Positions 8,903-17,071 of a stretch of DNA of 64,000 nucleotides are shown piece by piece. The notes beneath the pieces were generated by a model. That model saw nothing but the letters and a program-made list of their open reading frames with translations, was not told where the DNA came from and ran no database searches. Each line of letters begins with the position of its first letter. The first letter of the stretch is position 1. Origin of the DNA: Haloplanus vescus (lineage in GTDB: Archaea; Halobacteriota; Halobacteria; Halobacteriales; Haloferacaceae); assembly GCF_900107665.1 (NCBI RefSeq), contig NZ_FNQT01000003.1, positions 124,001 to 188,000 on the forward strand. Reading direction: 5' to 3'. The position numbers were made by a program, and so were the translations under genes.

Positions 8903-9853
8903 TCAGACGTCCACGTCGAGTTCGGCCGCCACCTCGTCGAGCAGCGACCCCTTCACTTCGCGGACGCGCGTCTCGATTTCGGCGACCACCGGCGCGTCGA
9001 ACGTCTCGTGGAGTTCGTCGAGGCGCTCTCGCTCCGTCGCCACTCGCTCGCGGAGGAAGCGCGCCCCGCGTCCCGACTCGTCGTCGTCGGGTTCCGGCGT
9101 GAGTTTGTTCACCGCCAGCCCCGCCACCGACAGGCCGTGGTCGGAGAGGCCGTCGATGGCGCGGCGCGTCTCCCGAATCGACAGTTCGTCCGGGTTGACC
9201 ACGAGGACGAACGTCGCCTCGTTCTGGAGTGTCTCCTTCGCGAACTCGAAGGTCTCTTTTCGCTCTTGGAGTCGGGCGATAATCGGGTCGCCCTCCATCA
9301 TTCGCCGCGGTTCTTGGTTCCCGATAGCCGCACGCTCGAACAGGTCGACACTCTCCTTGCGCTTGTGGAGGAGACGCTCGACCCAGCCCTGCAGGAACTC
9401 CGGCAGGCTCAACAGCCGCAGGGTGCCGCCCGTCGGCGACGTGTCGAAGACGATTCGGTCGTACGGGTCGGGGTCGCGCATCACGTCGATGAAGCGGTCG
9501 AACAGCGCCGCCTCGTACGCGCCCGGCGTCTGGTGGGCCATCTCTATCTGCCGGTCGATTTCGTTGACCATCGCCGGACTCACCTGGTCGCCGAGGGCGC
9601 GTTTCGTCTCCATCAGGTGGCGCTCCACCTCGTCGTCGGGGTCGATTTCCATGACCGAGAGGTTGTCGATGCCCTCGACGGGTTTCGGGGAGTCGTCGAA
9701 CGGCTGGTCGAACACGTCGGCGGTGCTGTGGGCGGGGTCCGTCGAGACGACCAGCGTCTCCAGTCCCGCGCGAGCACATTTCAGGCCGTAGGCGCTCGAC
9801 ACCGTGGTCTTGCCGACGCCGCCCTTGCCGCCGAAGAAGACGAAGCGGTCCAT
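8903..9853 (-). CDS. arsA: ArsA/Get3-family ATPase
   Basis: A 316-residue deviant-Walker P-loop ATPase starting MDRFVFFGGKGGVGKTT (P-loop 9-16). Switch I (STDPAHSTADVFDQP) and the Asp-rich FDTSPTGGTLRLLSLP segment are intact. It has one ATPase domain, as in Get3 homologues, rather than the tandem arrangement of bacterial ArsA. No arsenical efflux genes are adjacent, so a Get3-like chaperone role for tail-anchored membrane proteins is at least as likely as arsenite export. The frame extends 83 codons upstream, but that part overlaps the next gene; ATG at 9853 fits the family start and abuts the preceding TGA. Confidence 0.9.
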   Translation of the reverse strand: MDRFVFFGGKGGVGKTTVSSAYGLKCARAGLETLVVSTDPAHSTADVFDQPFDDSPKPVEGIDNLSVMEIDPDDEVERHLMETKRALGDQVSPAMVNEIDRQIEMAHQTPGAYEAALFDRFIDVMRDPDPYDRIVFDTSPTGGTLRLLSLPEFLQGWVERLLHKRKESVDLFERAAIGNQEPRRMMEGDPIIARLQERKETFEFAKETLQNEATFVLVVNPDELSIRETRRAIDGLSDHGLSVAGLAVNKLTPEPDDDESGRGARFLRERVATERERLDELHETFDAPVVAEIETRVREVKGSLLDEVAAELDVDV

Positions 9854-10149
9854 CAGAAGTGGTACTGCTTGCCCTTTCGTTCCAGCAGCGACCCACGGTC
9901 CCACATCCGCCGCTCCCATGCCTCGAACTCGTCTTCGAGATACGGCAGGAGCTCCGCCGTGTAGTAGGACACGGGACTCGGGATGCCGAAGGCGTCGGGG
10001 AAACACGCGAGCATGAAGGTGTCCTCCCGGTCTTCGGCCTCCGCCTCGATTTTCTCGTAGGCCGGGTGCGTCACCATGCCGTGATACAGGCCACGGAGCC
10101 ACTCCTCGGCGACACGCCGGACGGTAGCGATGCGTTCCGCGAGGTCCAT
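9853..10149 (-). CDS. Small conserved protein coupled to the ArsA/Get3 ATPase
   Basis: A 98-residue mostly helical protein containing VAEEWLRGLYHGMVTHPAYEKIE, a central CFPDAFGIPSPVSYYTAELLPYLEDEFEAWERRMWDRG and a basic tail. No membrane segment or known motif. Its TGA shares one base with the ATG of the downstream ATPase gene, so co-translation and possibly a physical partnership are suggested. I do not recognise the family. ATG at 10149 was chosen over the one six codons earlier because it begins the conserved-looking helix. Confidence 0.7.
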   Translation of the reverse strand: MDLAERIATVRRVAEEWLRGLYHGMVTHPAYEKIEAEAEDREDTFMLACFPDAFGIPSPVSYYTAELLPYLEDEFEAWERRMWDRGSLLERKGKQYHF

Positions 10150-10275
10150 ACCTCGTCTCGCCGCCACGCGGAGAAAAACGTGTCGTCAGGGCCTATCGCC
10201 TGCGCGTGCCGGAACAGGCCTGCGGCGCGACCCTCTGTCCGCGGCGTTAAGTCCGTCCCCCGCCCATCCGGGCGT

Positions 10276-11484
10276 ATGCACGACGCCATTCCCGTCACGA
10301 TTCTGAGCGGGAGCCTCGGGGCCGGGAAGACGACGCTGCTCAATCACCTGCTCACCGACGCCGGAGACCGCGATATCGCCGTCCTCGTCAACGACATGGG
10401 CGACGTCAACGTCGACGCCGACCTCGTGAGTCAGAACACGGACCTCGCCGTCGACGACGGCGTGACGGAGCTATCCAACGGGTGTATCTGCTGTGAACTG
10501 CAGGACGACCTCGAAACCGCCGTCGTCCGCCTCGCCCGTGACCGCGACTTCGACCACCTCGTCGTCGAGGCGTCGGGCATCTCCGAACCCCGCCCCGTCG
10601 CCCGCCTGTTCACCACGGGGTCGCGCGCCGCCGCCCGCTACGAGGTGTCGTCGGTCGTCGCCGTCGTCGACGCCCGCCAGTTCCACGACGCCTTCGGCGA
10701 CGCGGGCGTCGCGACCCGCCGGGGCGACAGCGATTCGGACACCCGACCGCTCTCCGACCTCCTCGTCGAGGGCGTCGAGTTCGCCGACCTCGTCGTCCTC
10801 AACAAGACCGACCTCGTCACGGCCGCGGAGCTCGACGCCGTCGAGGAGATGGTGCGGACGCTCCGCCCCGACGCCGAGGTGGTCCGCACCGAACACAGCC
10901 GCGTCGACCCCGACACCGTCTTCCAGCGGCGGTACGACCCCGCGACGGCAGACGAAGCGGGCTGGAAGCAGACGCTGGCGGACGACGACGATTCGCACGA
11001 CCACGCCGACCACGACCACGCCCACCCCGAGACTGTCTACGGCGTCACCTCCTTCACCTACCGCCGACGCCGCCCCTTCCACCCGCGGCGCCTCTACACC
11101 GTCCTCGACGACCTGCCCACCGCCGTCGTGCGCTCGAAGGGCACCTGCTGGATAGCCACCGGCGCGGACCTCTCCTACACGCTGGCGCAGGCCGGCCCCT
11201 CGGTTCGAGTGGAGGCCGCCGGCCCGTGGGTCGCCAGCCTTCCCGAATTCGAACAGGACGCCTACCGGCGCAACCGCTCGGACCTCGACTGGGACGAGGA
11301 GTGGGGGGACCGCCGGACCGAACTCGTCGTCATCGGGCGCGAGATGGACGACGACGCGCTAATCGCGGCGCTCGACGACTGTTTGCTCACCGACGACGAG
11401 ATGGCCGCCGCGTGGGACGACTTCGAGAACCCATTTCCCACCGACGCGGGCAACGAACTCGTCGTGACCGAACCGACGCGTTAG
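10276..11484 (+). CDS. COG0523 (CobW/ZNG1-like) metal-chaperone GTPase
   Basis: A 402-residue G3E-family GTPase. The P-loop is SGSLGAGKTT (11-20), the metal-binding motif is CICC (Cys70, Cys72, Cys73), and NKTD is the guanine-specificity motif. A His/Asp-rich loop around residues 235-254 (DSHDHADHDHAHPE) is typical of zinc-handling members. The C-terminal CobW_C domain is present. These proteins deliver zinc or cobalt to client enzymes. No cobalamin or Zur-regulated genes are adjacent. ATG at 10276 follows a GTTAAG TATA-like element about 30 nt upstream, so the longer in-frame opening is rejected. Confidence 0.9.
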   Translation: MHDAIPVTILSGSLGAGKTTLLNHLLTDAGDRDIAVLVNDMGDVNVDADLVSQNTDLAVDDGVTELSNGCICCELQDDLETAVVRLARDRDFDHLVVEASGISEPRPVARLFTTGSRAAARYEVSSVVAVVDARQFHDAFGDAGVATRRGDSDSDTRPLSDLLVEGVEFADLVVLNKTDLVTAAELDAVEEMVRTLRPDAEVVRTEHSRVDPDTVFQRRYDPATADEAGWKQTLADDDDSHDHADHDHAHPETVYGVTSFTYRRRRPFHPRRLYTVLDDLPTAVVRSKGTCWIATGADLSYTLAQAGPSVRVEAAGPWVASLPEFEQDAYRRNRSDLDWDEEWGDRRTELVVIGREMDDDALIAALDDCLLTDDEMAAAWDDFENPFPTDAGNELVVTEPTR

Positions 11485-11702
11485 CAGGCACACCCGGTCG
11501 ACCCGGGCGAGCGTTCGAACGCCATCTCGTCGCCACAGGTCGGGCACGTCGGGGCGTCGTCACCCTTGACGTCGAGGTCGAGAATCCGCTCCTCGCAGTC
11601 GTGACACCAGTACGCCCCCGCCGACTCGCTCGACCCCTCGCCGCGGTTCGACGCGGACGACGACGCCGCCAGCGTCTCGGTAATCGTGTTCAACAGTCCC
11701 AT
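11481..11702 (-). CDS. Small zinc-ribbon protein
   Basis: A 73-residue protein with two Cys pairs (CHDC and CPTC) spaced as a zinc ribbon. An N-terminal amphipathic helix (MGLLNTITETLAA) and a C-terminal GCAC precede the stop. The helix resembles membrane-tethering or oligomerising helices, but there is no true transmembrane segment. It overlaps the end of the COG0523 GTPase gene by 4 bases on the opposite strand. Role unknown; small zinc-ribbon proteins are abundant in haloarchaea. Confidence 0.7.
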   Translation of the reverse strand: MGLLNTITETLAASSSASNRGEGSSESAGAYWCHDCEERILDLDVKGDDAPTCPTCGDEMAFERSPGSTGCAC

Positions 11703-11766
11703 ACCGACACGTTCGTGTCTCGACAGGTAAAGCCACGGCCGGCTGTCCGCGCGCGGCGCACAGTCG

Positions 11767-12177
11767 TCACGTCGCCTCGTCCGCAAGCGCGTCCAGCAGG
11801 CGGTTCAGTTCTCCCTGTCGCTTCCACGTCGCCAGTCGGTCCGTCAGCGTCGAGAGCGGAAGCCCGAGACTCACCGACGACCGCGCGGTGACGCGGGCGC
11901 CCTCGTCTTCGGCCGTGACGGTCAGGTCGGTCGTCATGGCGTCGAACGGCCCCGCGGACCCCGCCTGCGTGTAGTGGAGGCCGTCCGGTCGCTCCTCGAA
12001 TCGGAGCGTGAGTTCCAGCCCTCGCGCGCCCGCCGTGACGAGCGTTCCGTCGTCGGTTTCGGTCACGTCGCGGACCGTGAAACTCCCCTCGCTCTCGACG
12101 ACGGTCGCGGGCGTCAGCACCCGCCAGACCGCCGTCGGCGTCGCCCGGACGAACCGTGACACCTCGACCTCGCGCAT
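11767..12177 (-). CDS. SRPBCC (START-like) domain protein
   Basis: A 136-residue protein whose start (MREVEVSRFVRATPTAVWRVLTP) is typical of the polyketide cyclase/START-like fold: a first beta strand, then a helix with the P-xx-VW motif. The rest alternates beta strands (LELTLRF, TTDLTVTAEDEGARVTARSSVSL) and ends with a long C-terminal helix. These domains bind hydrophobic ligands; the ligand is unknown. It probably shares a transcript with the upstream small membrane protein, 16 bases away on the same strand. Confidence 0.8.
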   Translation of the reverse strand: MREVEVSRFVRATPTAVWRVLTPATVVESEGSFTVRDVTETDDGTLVTAGARGLELTLRFEERPDGLHYTQAGSAGPFDAMTTDLTVTAEDEGARVTARSSVSLGLPLSTLTDRLATWKRQGELNRLLDALADEAT

Positions 12178-12193
12178 CGACGCATCCTTCGAG

Positions 12194-12514
12194 TCAGCGC
12201 ACCAAAAACGGGAGGGACAGCGCGCCGAGGACTGCCGTCCCGACGATGGCGGCGTAGAACAGCCCGCGGATGCGCTGCTCGGGCGGAATCTCGCCCCTGA
12301 TTTCGGGTCGAGCGGTGTAGACGAGGCGGTGATACGCCACGCCGACGGCGGCGAGACAGGCCACTCCGGGGAGGCCGAACACCGCCGGGCCCTCCAGCCC
12401 CACCGCCAGCGCGTATATCGGGCCGACTGAGAAGCAGACGAGGGCGGCCATCGCCGCGACGACGAAGAAGGGCACGGCGTCGACGGCGGTGCCGTCGCGG
12501 TTCCGGAGACGCAT
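12194..12514 (-). CDS. Small membrane protein of unknown function
   Basis: A 106-residue protein with three predicted membrane helices, around residues 13-38 (VPFFVVAAMAALVCFSVGPIYA), 45-63 and 85-105. A charged segment (YTARPEIRGEIPPEQRIRG) lies before the last helix. ATG at 12514 was chosen because the 11 upstream codons overlap the region just before the SAMP2-GNAT gene and are not hydrophobic. Family not recognised. Confidence 0.6.
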   Translation of the reverse strand: MRLRNRDGTAVDAVPFFVVAAMAALVCFSVGPIYALAVGLEGPAVFGLPGVACLAAVGVAYHRLVYTARPEIRGEIPPEQRIRGLFYAAIVGTAVLGALSLPFLVR

Positions 12515-12594
12515 ACGCGCGCTACGGCCTCCGTGGGGAAAATTCACACGGGCACACCCGAAGGTTCAGGGCCGTCCATCGCCTGCGCTCACGC

Positions 12595-13173
12595 ATGCCG
12601 ACGGTGCGCGCCGACGTGGTCGGTGAAGAGACACAGGAGGTCAGCCTCGACGCCGACGCGACGTACGGCGACTTGCTCGCCGAACTCGACTTCAGCCCGC
12701 ACGAGGCGACGGTCCTCGTCGACGACTCGCCCGTGCCCGAGGACCGACGGGTCGACCACGACGAGGTGCGCATCCTCAGACTCGTGAAAGGCGGCGCCGT
12801 CGCCGACGGCGTATCCGTGCGCGCGGCGACGCCCGAGGACCACCTCGACGTGATGCGAATTCTCGACGGCGCGATGCTGGACGTGGACGCCGCGACGGTG
12901 CGCGACCGTATCGGGACCGGCGAGGTGTCGGTCGCGATTCTCGACGACCGAGTCGTCGGCGCCCTCGTCCGCGACGGCGACCGAGTGGCCGCGGTGGCGA
13001 CTCGGAAGCGTCGCCGCGGGCAGGGAGTCGGCACCGCGCTGGTGTCGGCCGCGGCCGCCGACCGGGACCGCCTCGTCGCCGAGTTCGACCCGCGGGTTCG
13101 ACCCTTCTACGAGTCGCTGGGCTTCGATATCGAGCCGATAGCGGGCAGTGACCGCCTCAGCGGGCGATTATAG
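12595..13173 (+). CDS. SAMP2-like ubiquitin-like domain fused to GNAT acetyltransferase
   Basis: Residues 1-67 form a beta-grasp small archaeal modifier domain closely resembling Haloferax SAMP2 (VVGEETQEVSLDADATYGDLL, FSPHEATVLVDDSPVPED). It ends in the diglycine KGG (Gly66-Gly67) that normally is the protein's C-terminus. There is no stop codon: the frame continues directly into a GNAT domain (about 73-190) with acetyl-CoA loop RGQGVGTAL (141-149) and the C-terminal RPFYESLGF signature. The Lys reported as the poly-SAMP2 chain site (Lys58 in Haloferax) is Arg59 here. Release of the modifier would need cleavage after GG, for example by a JAMM/MPN+ protease. Alternatively, the Ubl acts as a fixed domain. 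Confidence 0.85.
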   Translation: MPTVRADVVGEETQEVSLDADATYGDLLAELDFSPHEATVLVDDSPVPEDRRVDHDEVRILRLVKGGAVADGVSVRAATPEDHLDVMRILDGAMLDVDAATVRDRIGTGEVSVAILDDRVVGALVRDGDRVAAVATRKRRRGQGVGTALVSAAAADRDRLVAEFDPRVRPFYESLGFDIEPIAGSDRLSGRL

Positions 13174-13857
13174 CCGGCACGAGACGGCCGCGCCCACCTC
13201 GTCCGCCCAGTAGAGAAGGGCGACGGTGAGACAGAACACGAGCGTCGAGAGGTCCCACGACAGCCCCGTCAGCGTCGACCCGAACAGGGTCGTGGCACCG
13301 AGCAGGGGAAGCAGAATCGAGAACGTACAGCCGACACAGGAGACGAGGCCGAGGACGCCCGAGAGCACCGCCCGCGTCGCGTCGAGCAGGCGGACGTAGA
13401 CGAGGTAGGTCATCGCGACGTAGCCGACGAATTTGAACGGGATGAGTGTCAGTCGGAGCCGTGGCGTGCCGTAGACGAGCGTCGGCCCCCAGCCGGGTAC
13501 GTTCCAGTGAATCGACGAGACGGCGCCGCCGGGGAGCGGGCCGCTCACGCCGAGCAATACGAGGCCGCCGGCCCACGAGAGCACGAGGAGGTAGACGGCG
13601 GCGACGGCGGTGGCGACGGCCCGGTGGCGGCTATCGACGCTCGGCACGTCGACGCGGAGCATCGCCCACACGCCGAGATTTATCCAGACGAACGGGTAGA
13701 CGACGTAGCGCGGTTCGGTGACGATGGTGCCCGTCACCGAGAGATAGGCGGTGACGAGCGCGATTTCGCCCGCGACGACCAGACACCACCAGCGGATGGC
13801 GGCGCTTTCGTCGAGCAGGCGTCGTCGCAGGCGCGACCCAGCCGGCGCTTCGCTCAC
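13168..13857 (-). CDS. Haloarchaeal multi-pass membrane protein, unknown function
   Basis: A 229-residue protein with about six membrane helices. A distinctive Cys-x2-Cys lies within the fifth (LVSCVGCTFSILLPLLGA), which could bind a metal or heme. The N-terminus (about 20 residues) is basic and cytoplasmic. It resembles conserved haloarchaeal proteins annotated only as domains of unknown function. The 3' end overlaps the 3' end of the SAMP2-GNAT gene by 6 bases on the opposite strand. Confidence 0.75.
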   Translation of the reverse strand: MSEAPAGSRLRRRLLDESAAIRWWCLVVAGEIALVTAYLSVTGTIVTEPRYVVYPFVWINLGVWAMLRVDVPSVDSRHRAVATAVAAVYLLVLSWAGGLVLLGVSGPLPGGAVSSIHWNVPGWGPTLVYGTPRLRLTLIPFKFVGYVAMTYLVYVRLLDATRAVLSGVLGLVSCVGCTFSILLPLLGATTLFGSTLTGLSWDLSTLVFCLTVALLYWADEVGAAVSCRL

Positions 13858-13930
13858 GCACCCGTCACCTCGCTGTCCATACTCGAACGCTCCGCCGCCA
13901 CGAGTATGGGCGCTTCGGTCGCCTACCGCC

Positions 13931-15298
13931 TCAGAGGTGTGACTCCACCAGGTCGCGGCCGGCCTCGAGGAGTGCGTCCACTCGCTCGCGACTCCCCGCT
14001 TCGGCGTAGACGCGCATCTTCGGTTCCGTCCCGCTCGGCCGGACGAGGAGCCACGAGCCGTTGGCCAGCAGGAGTTTGAAGCCGTCGAGGGTCACTACCT
14101 CTTCGACCGCCTCGCCGACCACTCGGTCGGGAATCGCCTCGCCGAGGGCCTCGATGACTGGCTCCTTTCGTTCGTCCGGGCAGTCGACGCTCACCTTGTC
14201 CGCGACGATGTCGCCGTGGGTGGCAAGCAAGTCGTCGACGTGGCGGTCCAGCGACTCCGTCGCCGCGGCGTCGGCGGCGAGGACAGCCATCAACACGCCG
14301 TCCTTCTCGGGGACGTGCCCCCGAATCGAGAAGCCGCCGGACTCCTCGCCGCCCATCAGGGCGTCGTTCGCCATCATCGCCTCGGCGACCCACTTGAACC
14401 CGACCGCCGTCTCGACTACCTCTTCGCCGTGGGCTTCGGCGACTCGGTCGACGAGGAACGTCGTCGAGACGGTGCGGACCGCCGGCCCCGACTCCTCTTC
14501 GAGCAGGGAGTCGTACATCGCGGCGAAAAACAGGTTCTCGTCGAGGTAGCCGCGCTTCGGCGTGACCACCGCGAGGCGGTCGGCGTCGCCGTCGTTCGCG
14601 ATACCGAGGTCGGCGTCGTGGGCCTCGACGGCGCTGACGAGGCCTTGGAGGTGGTCCGCGCTGGGTTCGGGGGGCGTGCCGCCGAAGGAGGTGTCCCGCT
14701 CACAGCGCCGGCGAATCACCGTCGCCCCCGCGGCTTCGAGGAGTTCGTCGGTGACGCCCCGACCGCTCCCGTGCATCGCGTCGTAGACGACAGTCAGCCC
14801 CGAGCAGTCTGGCTCGACCAGTCGCTCGACCTGTTGGGCGTGGGGGGACACGAAGTCGACGCGCTCTATCGAGCCGCGCGACCCCTCCGCTCGCGGGTAG
14901 GCGAGTCGCTCCTCGATGGCGTCGGTCACCTCCGGGAGCGCAGGTGCGCCGTCACCGGGGATGAACTTCACGCCGTTGTACTCCGGCGGGTTGTGGGAGG
15001 CGGTGACCATCAGCGCACCGGCGAGGTCGCGGTCGACGATGGTCCACGCGACGAGCGGTGTCGGGCAGTCGCGCTCGGGGAGGAGGACGTCGATTCCGTT
15101 GTCGGCGAGGACATCGGCTAGCGACTCGGCGAAGCCCTCCGAGGTCGCTCGCGCGTCGTACCCGACCGCCACCGGGGCGTCGTGACCGACGTCGGCGAGG
15201 TAGTCCGCGACCGCCTGTCCGACCATCCGCACCCGCTCGTCGGTGAAGGTGTCGAGGCGAGCGCGCCACCCGTCCGTCCCGAATGAGATGGCGTCCAT
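13931..15298 (-). CDS. Phosphohexomutase (phosphoglucomutase/phosphomannomutase family)
   Basis: A 455-residue alpha-D-phosphohexomutase interconverting hexose 1- and 6-phosphates. Visible signatures are FGTDGWR at the N-terminus, the active-site TASHNPPEYNGVKF with the phosphorylated Ser, the metal-binding DGDADR loop, the sugar-binding GGEESGG and the phosphate-binding RPSGTEPK near the C-terminus. Which sugar (glucose, mannose or glucosamine) cannot be told from motifs. The frame stays open 250 codons upstream, but that stretch overlaps other genes and is not family sequence, so ATG at 15298 is used. Confidence 0.93.
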   Translation of the reverse strand: MDAISFGTDGWRARLDTFTDERVRMVGQAVADYLADVGHDAPVAVGYDARATSEGFAESLADVLADNGIDVLLPERDCPTPLVAWTIVDRDLAGALMVTASHNPPEYNGVKFIPGDGAPALPEVTDAIEERLAYPRAEGSRGSIERVDFVSPHAQQVERLVEPDCSGLTVVYDAMHGSGRGVTDELLEAAGATVIRRRCERDTSFGGTPPEPSADHLQGLVSAVEAHDADLGIANDGDADRLAVVTPKRGYLDENLFFAAMYDSLLEEESGPAVRTVSTTFLVDRVAEAHGEEVVETAVGFKWVAEAMMANDALMGGEESGGFSIRGHVPEKDGVLMAVLAADAAATESLDRHVDDLLATHGDIVADKVSVDCPDERKEPVIEALGEAIPDRVVGEAVEEVVTLDGFKLLLANGSWLLVRPSGTEPKMRVYAEAGSRERVDALLEAGRDLVESHL

Positions 15299-15357
15299 GT
15301 CCGACCCTTTCGCGCCGCCGAGAAAAAGATGGGCGTCAGCCGTCGACGAGTCCGACC

Positions 15358-15609
15358 TTACTGCGGCGTCCCGTCCTCGACCAGTCGCTCCTTCTCCGAC
15401 CGCGACAGCGACTTGATTTCGTGTTCCCGAGACATCGCCGCCGACCGCGTCTCGAACTCCTCGACGTGGCGTAGGTCGACCGGCGTCCGCCCGCGGGTGT
15501 ACTTCGCCCCCTCGCCGGCGTCGTGTTCGGCGACGCGTCGCTCCACGTCCGTCGTATACCCCGTGTAGTAGGTGCCGTCCGCGCATTCGAGGACGTAGAC
15601 GTAATGCAT
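15358..15609 (-). CDS. GIY-YIG nuclease-fold protein (UPF0213/YhbQ-like)
   Basis: An 83-residue stand-alone GIY-YIG domain: [17 protein letters not shown] forms the two signature strands. An Arg ([11 protein letters not shown]) and a Glu in the C-terminal helix ([17 protein letters not shown]) complete the catalytic set. The KYTRGRTPV segment is typical of the YhbQ/UPF0213 group, whose members nick branched DNA weakly. It sits in a run of small genes on the same strand. Confidence 0.88.
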   Translation of the reverse strand: MHYVYVLECADGTYYTGYTTDVERRVAEHDAGEGAKYTRGRTPVDLRHVEEFETRSAAMSREHEIKSLSRSEKERLVEDGTPQ

Positions 15610-15684
15610 CGTCGGTGCGAGGACCCGCCCGCACGTAGGCGTTCCGAGAAGGCTTCGCGTGGTGGTCAGACGTCGTTACCCTGA

Positions 15685-15834
15685 CTACGCGTTCGGGGTC
15701 CGGCGTCTCGACGCCTCCGCGATACCGGCGTTCGCCGAGCAACTTGGACAGGCGAGCAGTCGCCCACTCGCGTCGGCGAACACCCGCGCGAAGCGCTCCG
15801 AGACGTGTGACCCACAGTGATCGCAGCGTGCCAT
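15685..15834 (-). CDS. Very small zinc-finger protein (DUF7563-like)
   Basis: A 49-residue protein with CDHC near the N-terminus and CPSC in the middle (ARVFADASGRLLACPSCSANAGIAEA). It forms one compact zinc finger with a short basic tail. It matches the pattern of a family of about 50-residue haloarchaeal zinc fingers that I believe is DUF7563. The longer frame upstream is low-complexity and crosses the promoter region, so ATG at 15834 is used. Function unknown. Confidence 0.7.
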   Translation of the reverse strand: MARCDHCGSHVSERFARVFADASGRLLACPSCSANAGIAEASRRRTPNA

Positions 15835-15971
15835 GGTTGTGCCGGCTACCACCGGTGCCGACGGTTCTGTGTAGGGTTCCCACACGTAAAGGGAAACGCG
15901 CGCGCACGAAAGAATAAGACAAATGTCCAGAAATACGCGATAAAAATATTTGTCGAGGCGCCACACCGGGC

Positions 15972-16730
15972 TCATTCTTCGCGAGCGCTGGCAACGGCAC
16001 GAGCGACGAGCCCCGCCTGTGCGCCCGCAGTGAATCCGGCGTCGACATTGACCACCGACAGCACCGTACACGACTGGAGCATGCCGAGTATCGCCGCCTC
16101 GCCGTCGCCGCCGTGGCCGTACCCCGTCGACACCGGGACGCCGATGACCGGCGTGTCTATCAACCCGGCGACGACGGTCGGAAGCGCGCCCTCTCGACCC
16201 GCCGCGACGACGACCACGTCCGCCGCTCGAAGGGTGTCGAGGTGGTCGACGATTCGGCCGAGGTGGGCGACGCCCACGTCGTCGATTCGCTCGACGGTGG
16301 CGCCGACAGCGCGGGCGAGCACCGCGGCTTCGCCCCCTACCGCAGCGTCCGAGGTGCCCGCGGTGACGACGGCGACTCGCGCGTCGATGTCGGGCGGTTC
16401 GAAGTCGGGAGCGCGAATCACGAGCGTCCGCGCGCGTTCGTCGCGGTCGACCGTCGCGTCCGCGGGCACGTCGTCGGTGACGGCGGTGACGTGGTCGTCG
16501 TCGGCGCGGGTGATCAGCGCCCGGCCGGTCGTCTCCAGCGCCGCGAGCGCCATCGACGCCACCTCGTCGGGCGTCTTGCCCTCGGCGAGAATCGCCTCCG
16601 GAATTCCACGGCGCGTCTCGCGGGCGGCGTCGAACCGCCCCGCCTCGGTCGTCGCGTAGCCGGCGAGTTGCGCCTCCGCGGCCGCGGGCGAGAGGTCGCC
16701 GCTCGCCACCGCGTCGAGAATATCGCGCAT
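15972..16730 (-). CDS. larB: LarB, pyridinium-3,5-biscarboxylic acid mononucleotide synthase
   Basis: LarB carboxylates nicotinic acid adenine dinucleotide and hydrolyses it, the first step of nickel-pincer nucleotide synthesis for lactate racemase-type enzymes. The 252-residue protein has the N-terminal helix RDILDAVASGDLSP and the PurE-like domain with VAVVTAGTSDAAV, VAAGREGALPTVVAGL and the PVIGVPVSTGYGHGGDGEAAILGMLQSC active-site region. ATG at 16730 begins the conserved helix. A TATA-like TATATAAATA on the coding strand (16781-16790) is about 50 nt upstream, implying a short leader. larE lies 8 kb away; larA and larC are not in the window. Confidence 0.92.
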   Translation of the reverse strand: MRDILDAVASGDLSPAAAEAQLAGYATTEAGRFDAARETRRGIPEAILAEGKTPDEVASMALAALETTGRALITRADDDHVTAVTDDVPADATVDRDERARTLVIRAPDFEPPDIDARVAVVTAGTSDAAVGGEAAVLARAVGATVERIDDVGVAHLGRIVDHLDTLRAADVVVVAAGREGALPTVVAGLIDTPVIGVPVSTGYGHGGDGEAAILGMLQSCTVLSVVNVDAGFTAGAQAGLVARAVASAREE

Positions 16731-16779
16731 ACCCCGCGTCCGGTCCTGAACCACTCGTAGGTGTCGGTTCTGGACCCAG

Positions 16780-16790
16780 TATTTATATAT
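16780..16790 (-). promoter_or_regulatory. TATA box of larB
   Basis: The coding strand reads ATATATAAATA, preceded by a GTTTCGCG BRE-like stretch. The predicted start of transcription is near 16755, leaving a leader of about 25 nt before the larB ATG. Confidence 0.5.
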
Positions 16791-16850
16791 CTGGCGCGAA
16801 ACGCGCGAGAACGGCCCCTGTGGCGGCACGCGCGGCCGATTTGGGAAATC

Positions 16851-16860
16851 TTATTAATAA
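16851..16860 (+). promoter_or_regulatory. TATA box and BRE of the histone-like gene
   Basis: GGGAAAT (BRE, 16843-16849) is followed by TTATTAATAA, ending 21 nt before the ATG at 16882. The spacing predicts a leaderless transcript and fixes the start codon. Confidence 0.6.
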
Positions 16861-16881
16861 GGGTTGGTTTGTGTGGGGTGT

Positions 16882-17049
16882 ATGGCAGACCTTATCGTCA
16901 AAGCCGCCGTGAAGGAAGCGCTCCAGGACAAGAACGTCTCTTCGGACTTCTACAGTGCCCTCGACGAGGAAGTCGAGGAACTGCTCGACGACGCCGCCCG
17001 TCGTGCCGAGCAGAACGACCGTAAGACGGTCCAGCCGCGCGACCTCTAA
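16882..17049 (+). CDS. Histone-fold protein (DUF1931-like)
   Basis: A 55-residue protein (MADLIVKAAVKEALQDKN...) that is essentially one short histone fold: a first helix, then the long ALDEEVEELLDDAARRAEQNDRKTV helix and the terminal VQPRDL that matches the L2 region of archaeal and NF-YB-type histone folds. Haloarchaeal relatives are annotated DUF1931. DNA binding is plausible but unproven, since the strongly acidic surface is atypical for a histone. An in-frame ATG-like start six codons upstream overlaps the promoter and is rejected. Confidence 0.85.
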   Translation: MADLIVKAAVKEALQDKNVSSDFYSALDEEVEELLDDAARRAEQNDRKTVQPRDL

Positions 17050-17071
17050 GACGGTTTATTGTACGTCAGTC

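Noticed and set aside
8896-8909. CGTCTG-CT-CAGACG small palindrome at the end of the ArsA/Get3 gene
   Set aside because: It covers the stop codon and is only 6 bp per arm with no T-tract; probably chance.
15299-16048. Upstream extension of the phosphohexomutase frame by 250 codons
   Set aside because: It overlaps the GIY-YIG and zinc-finger genes and lacks family similarity; the family start is at 15298.
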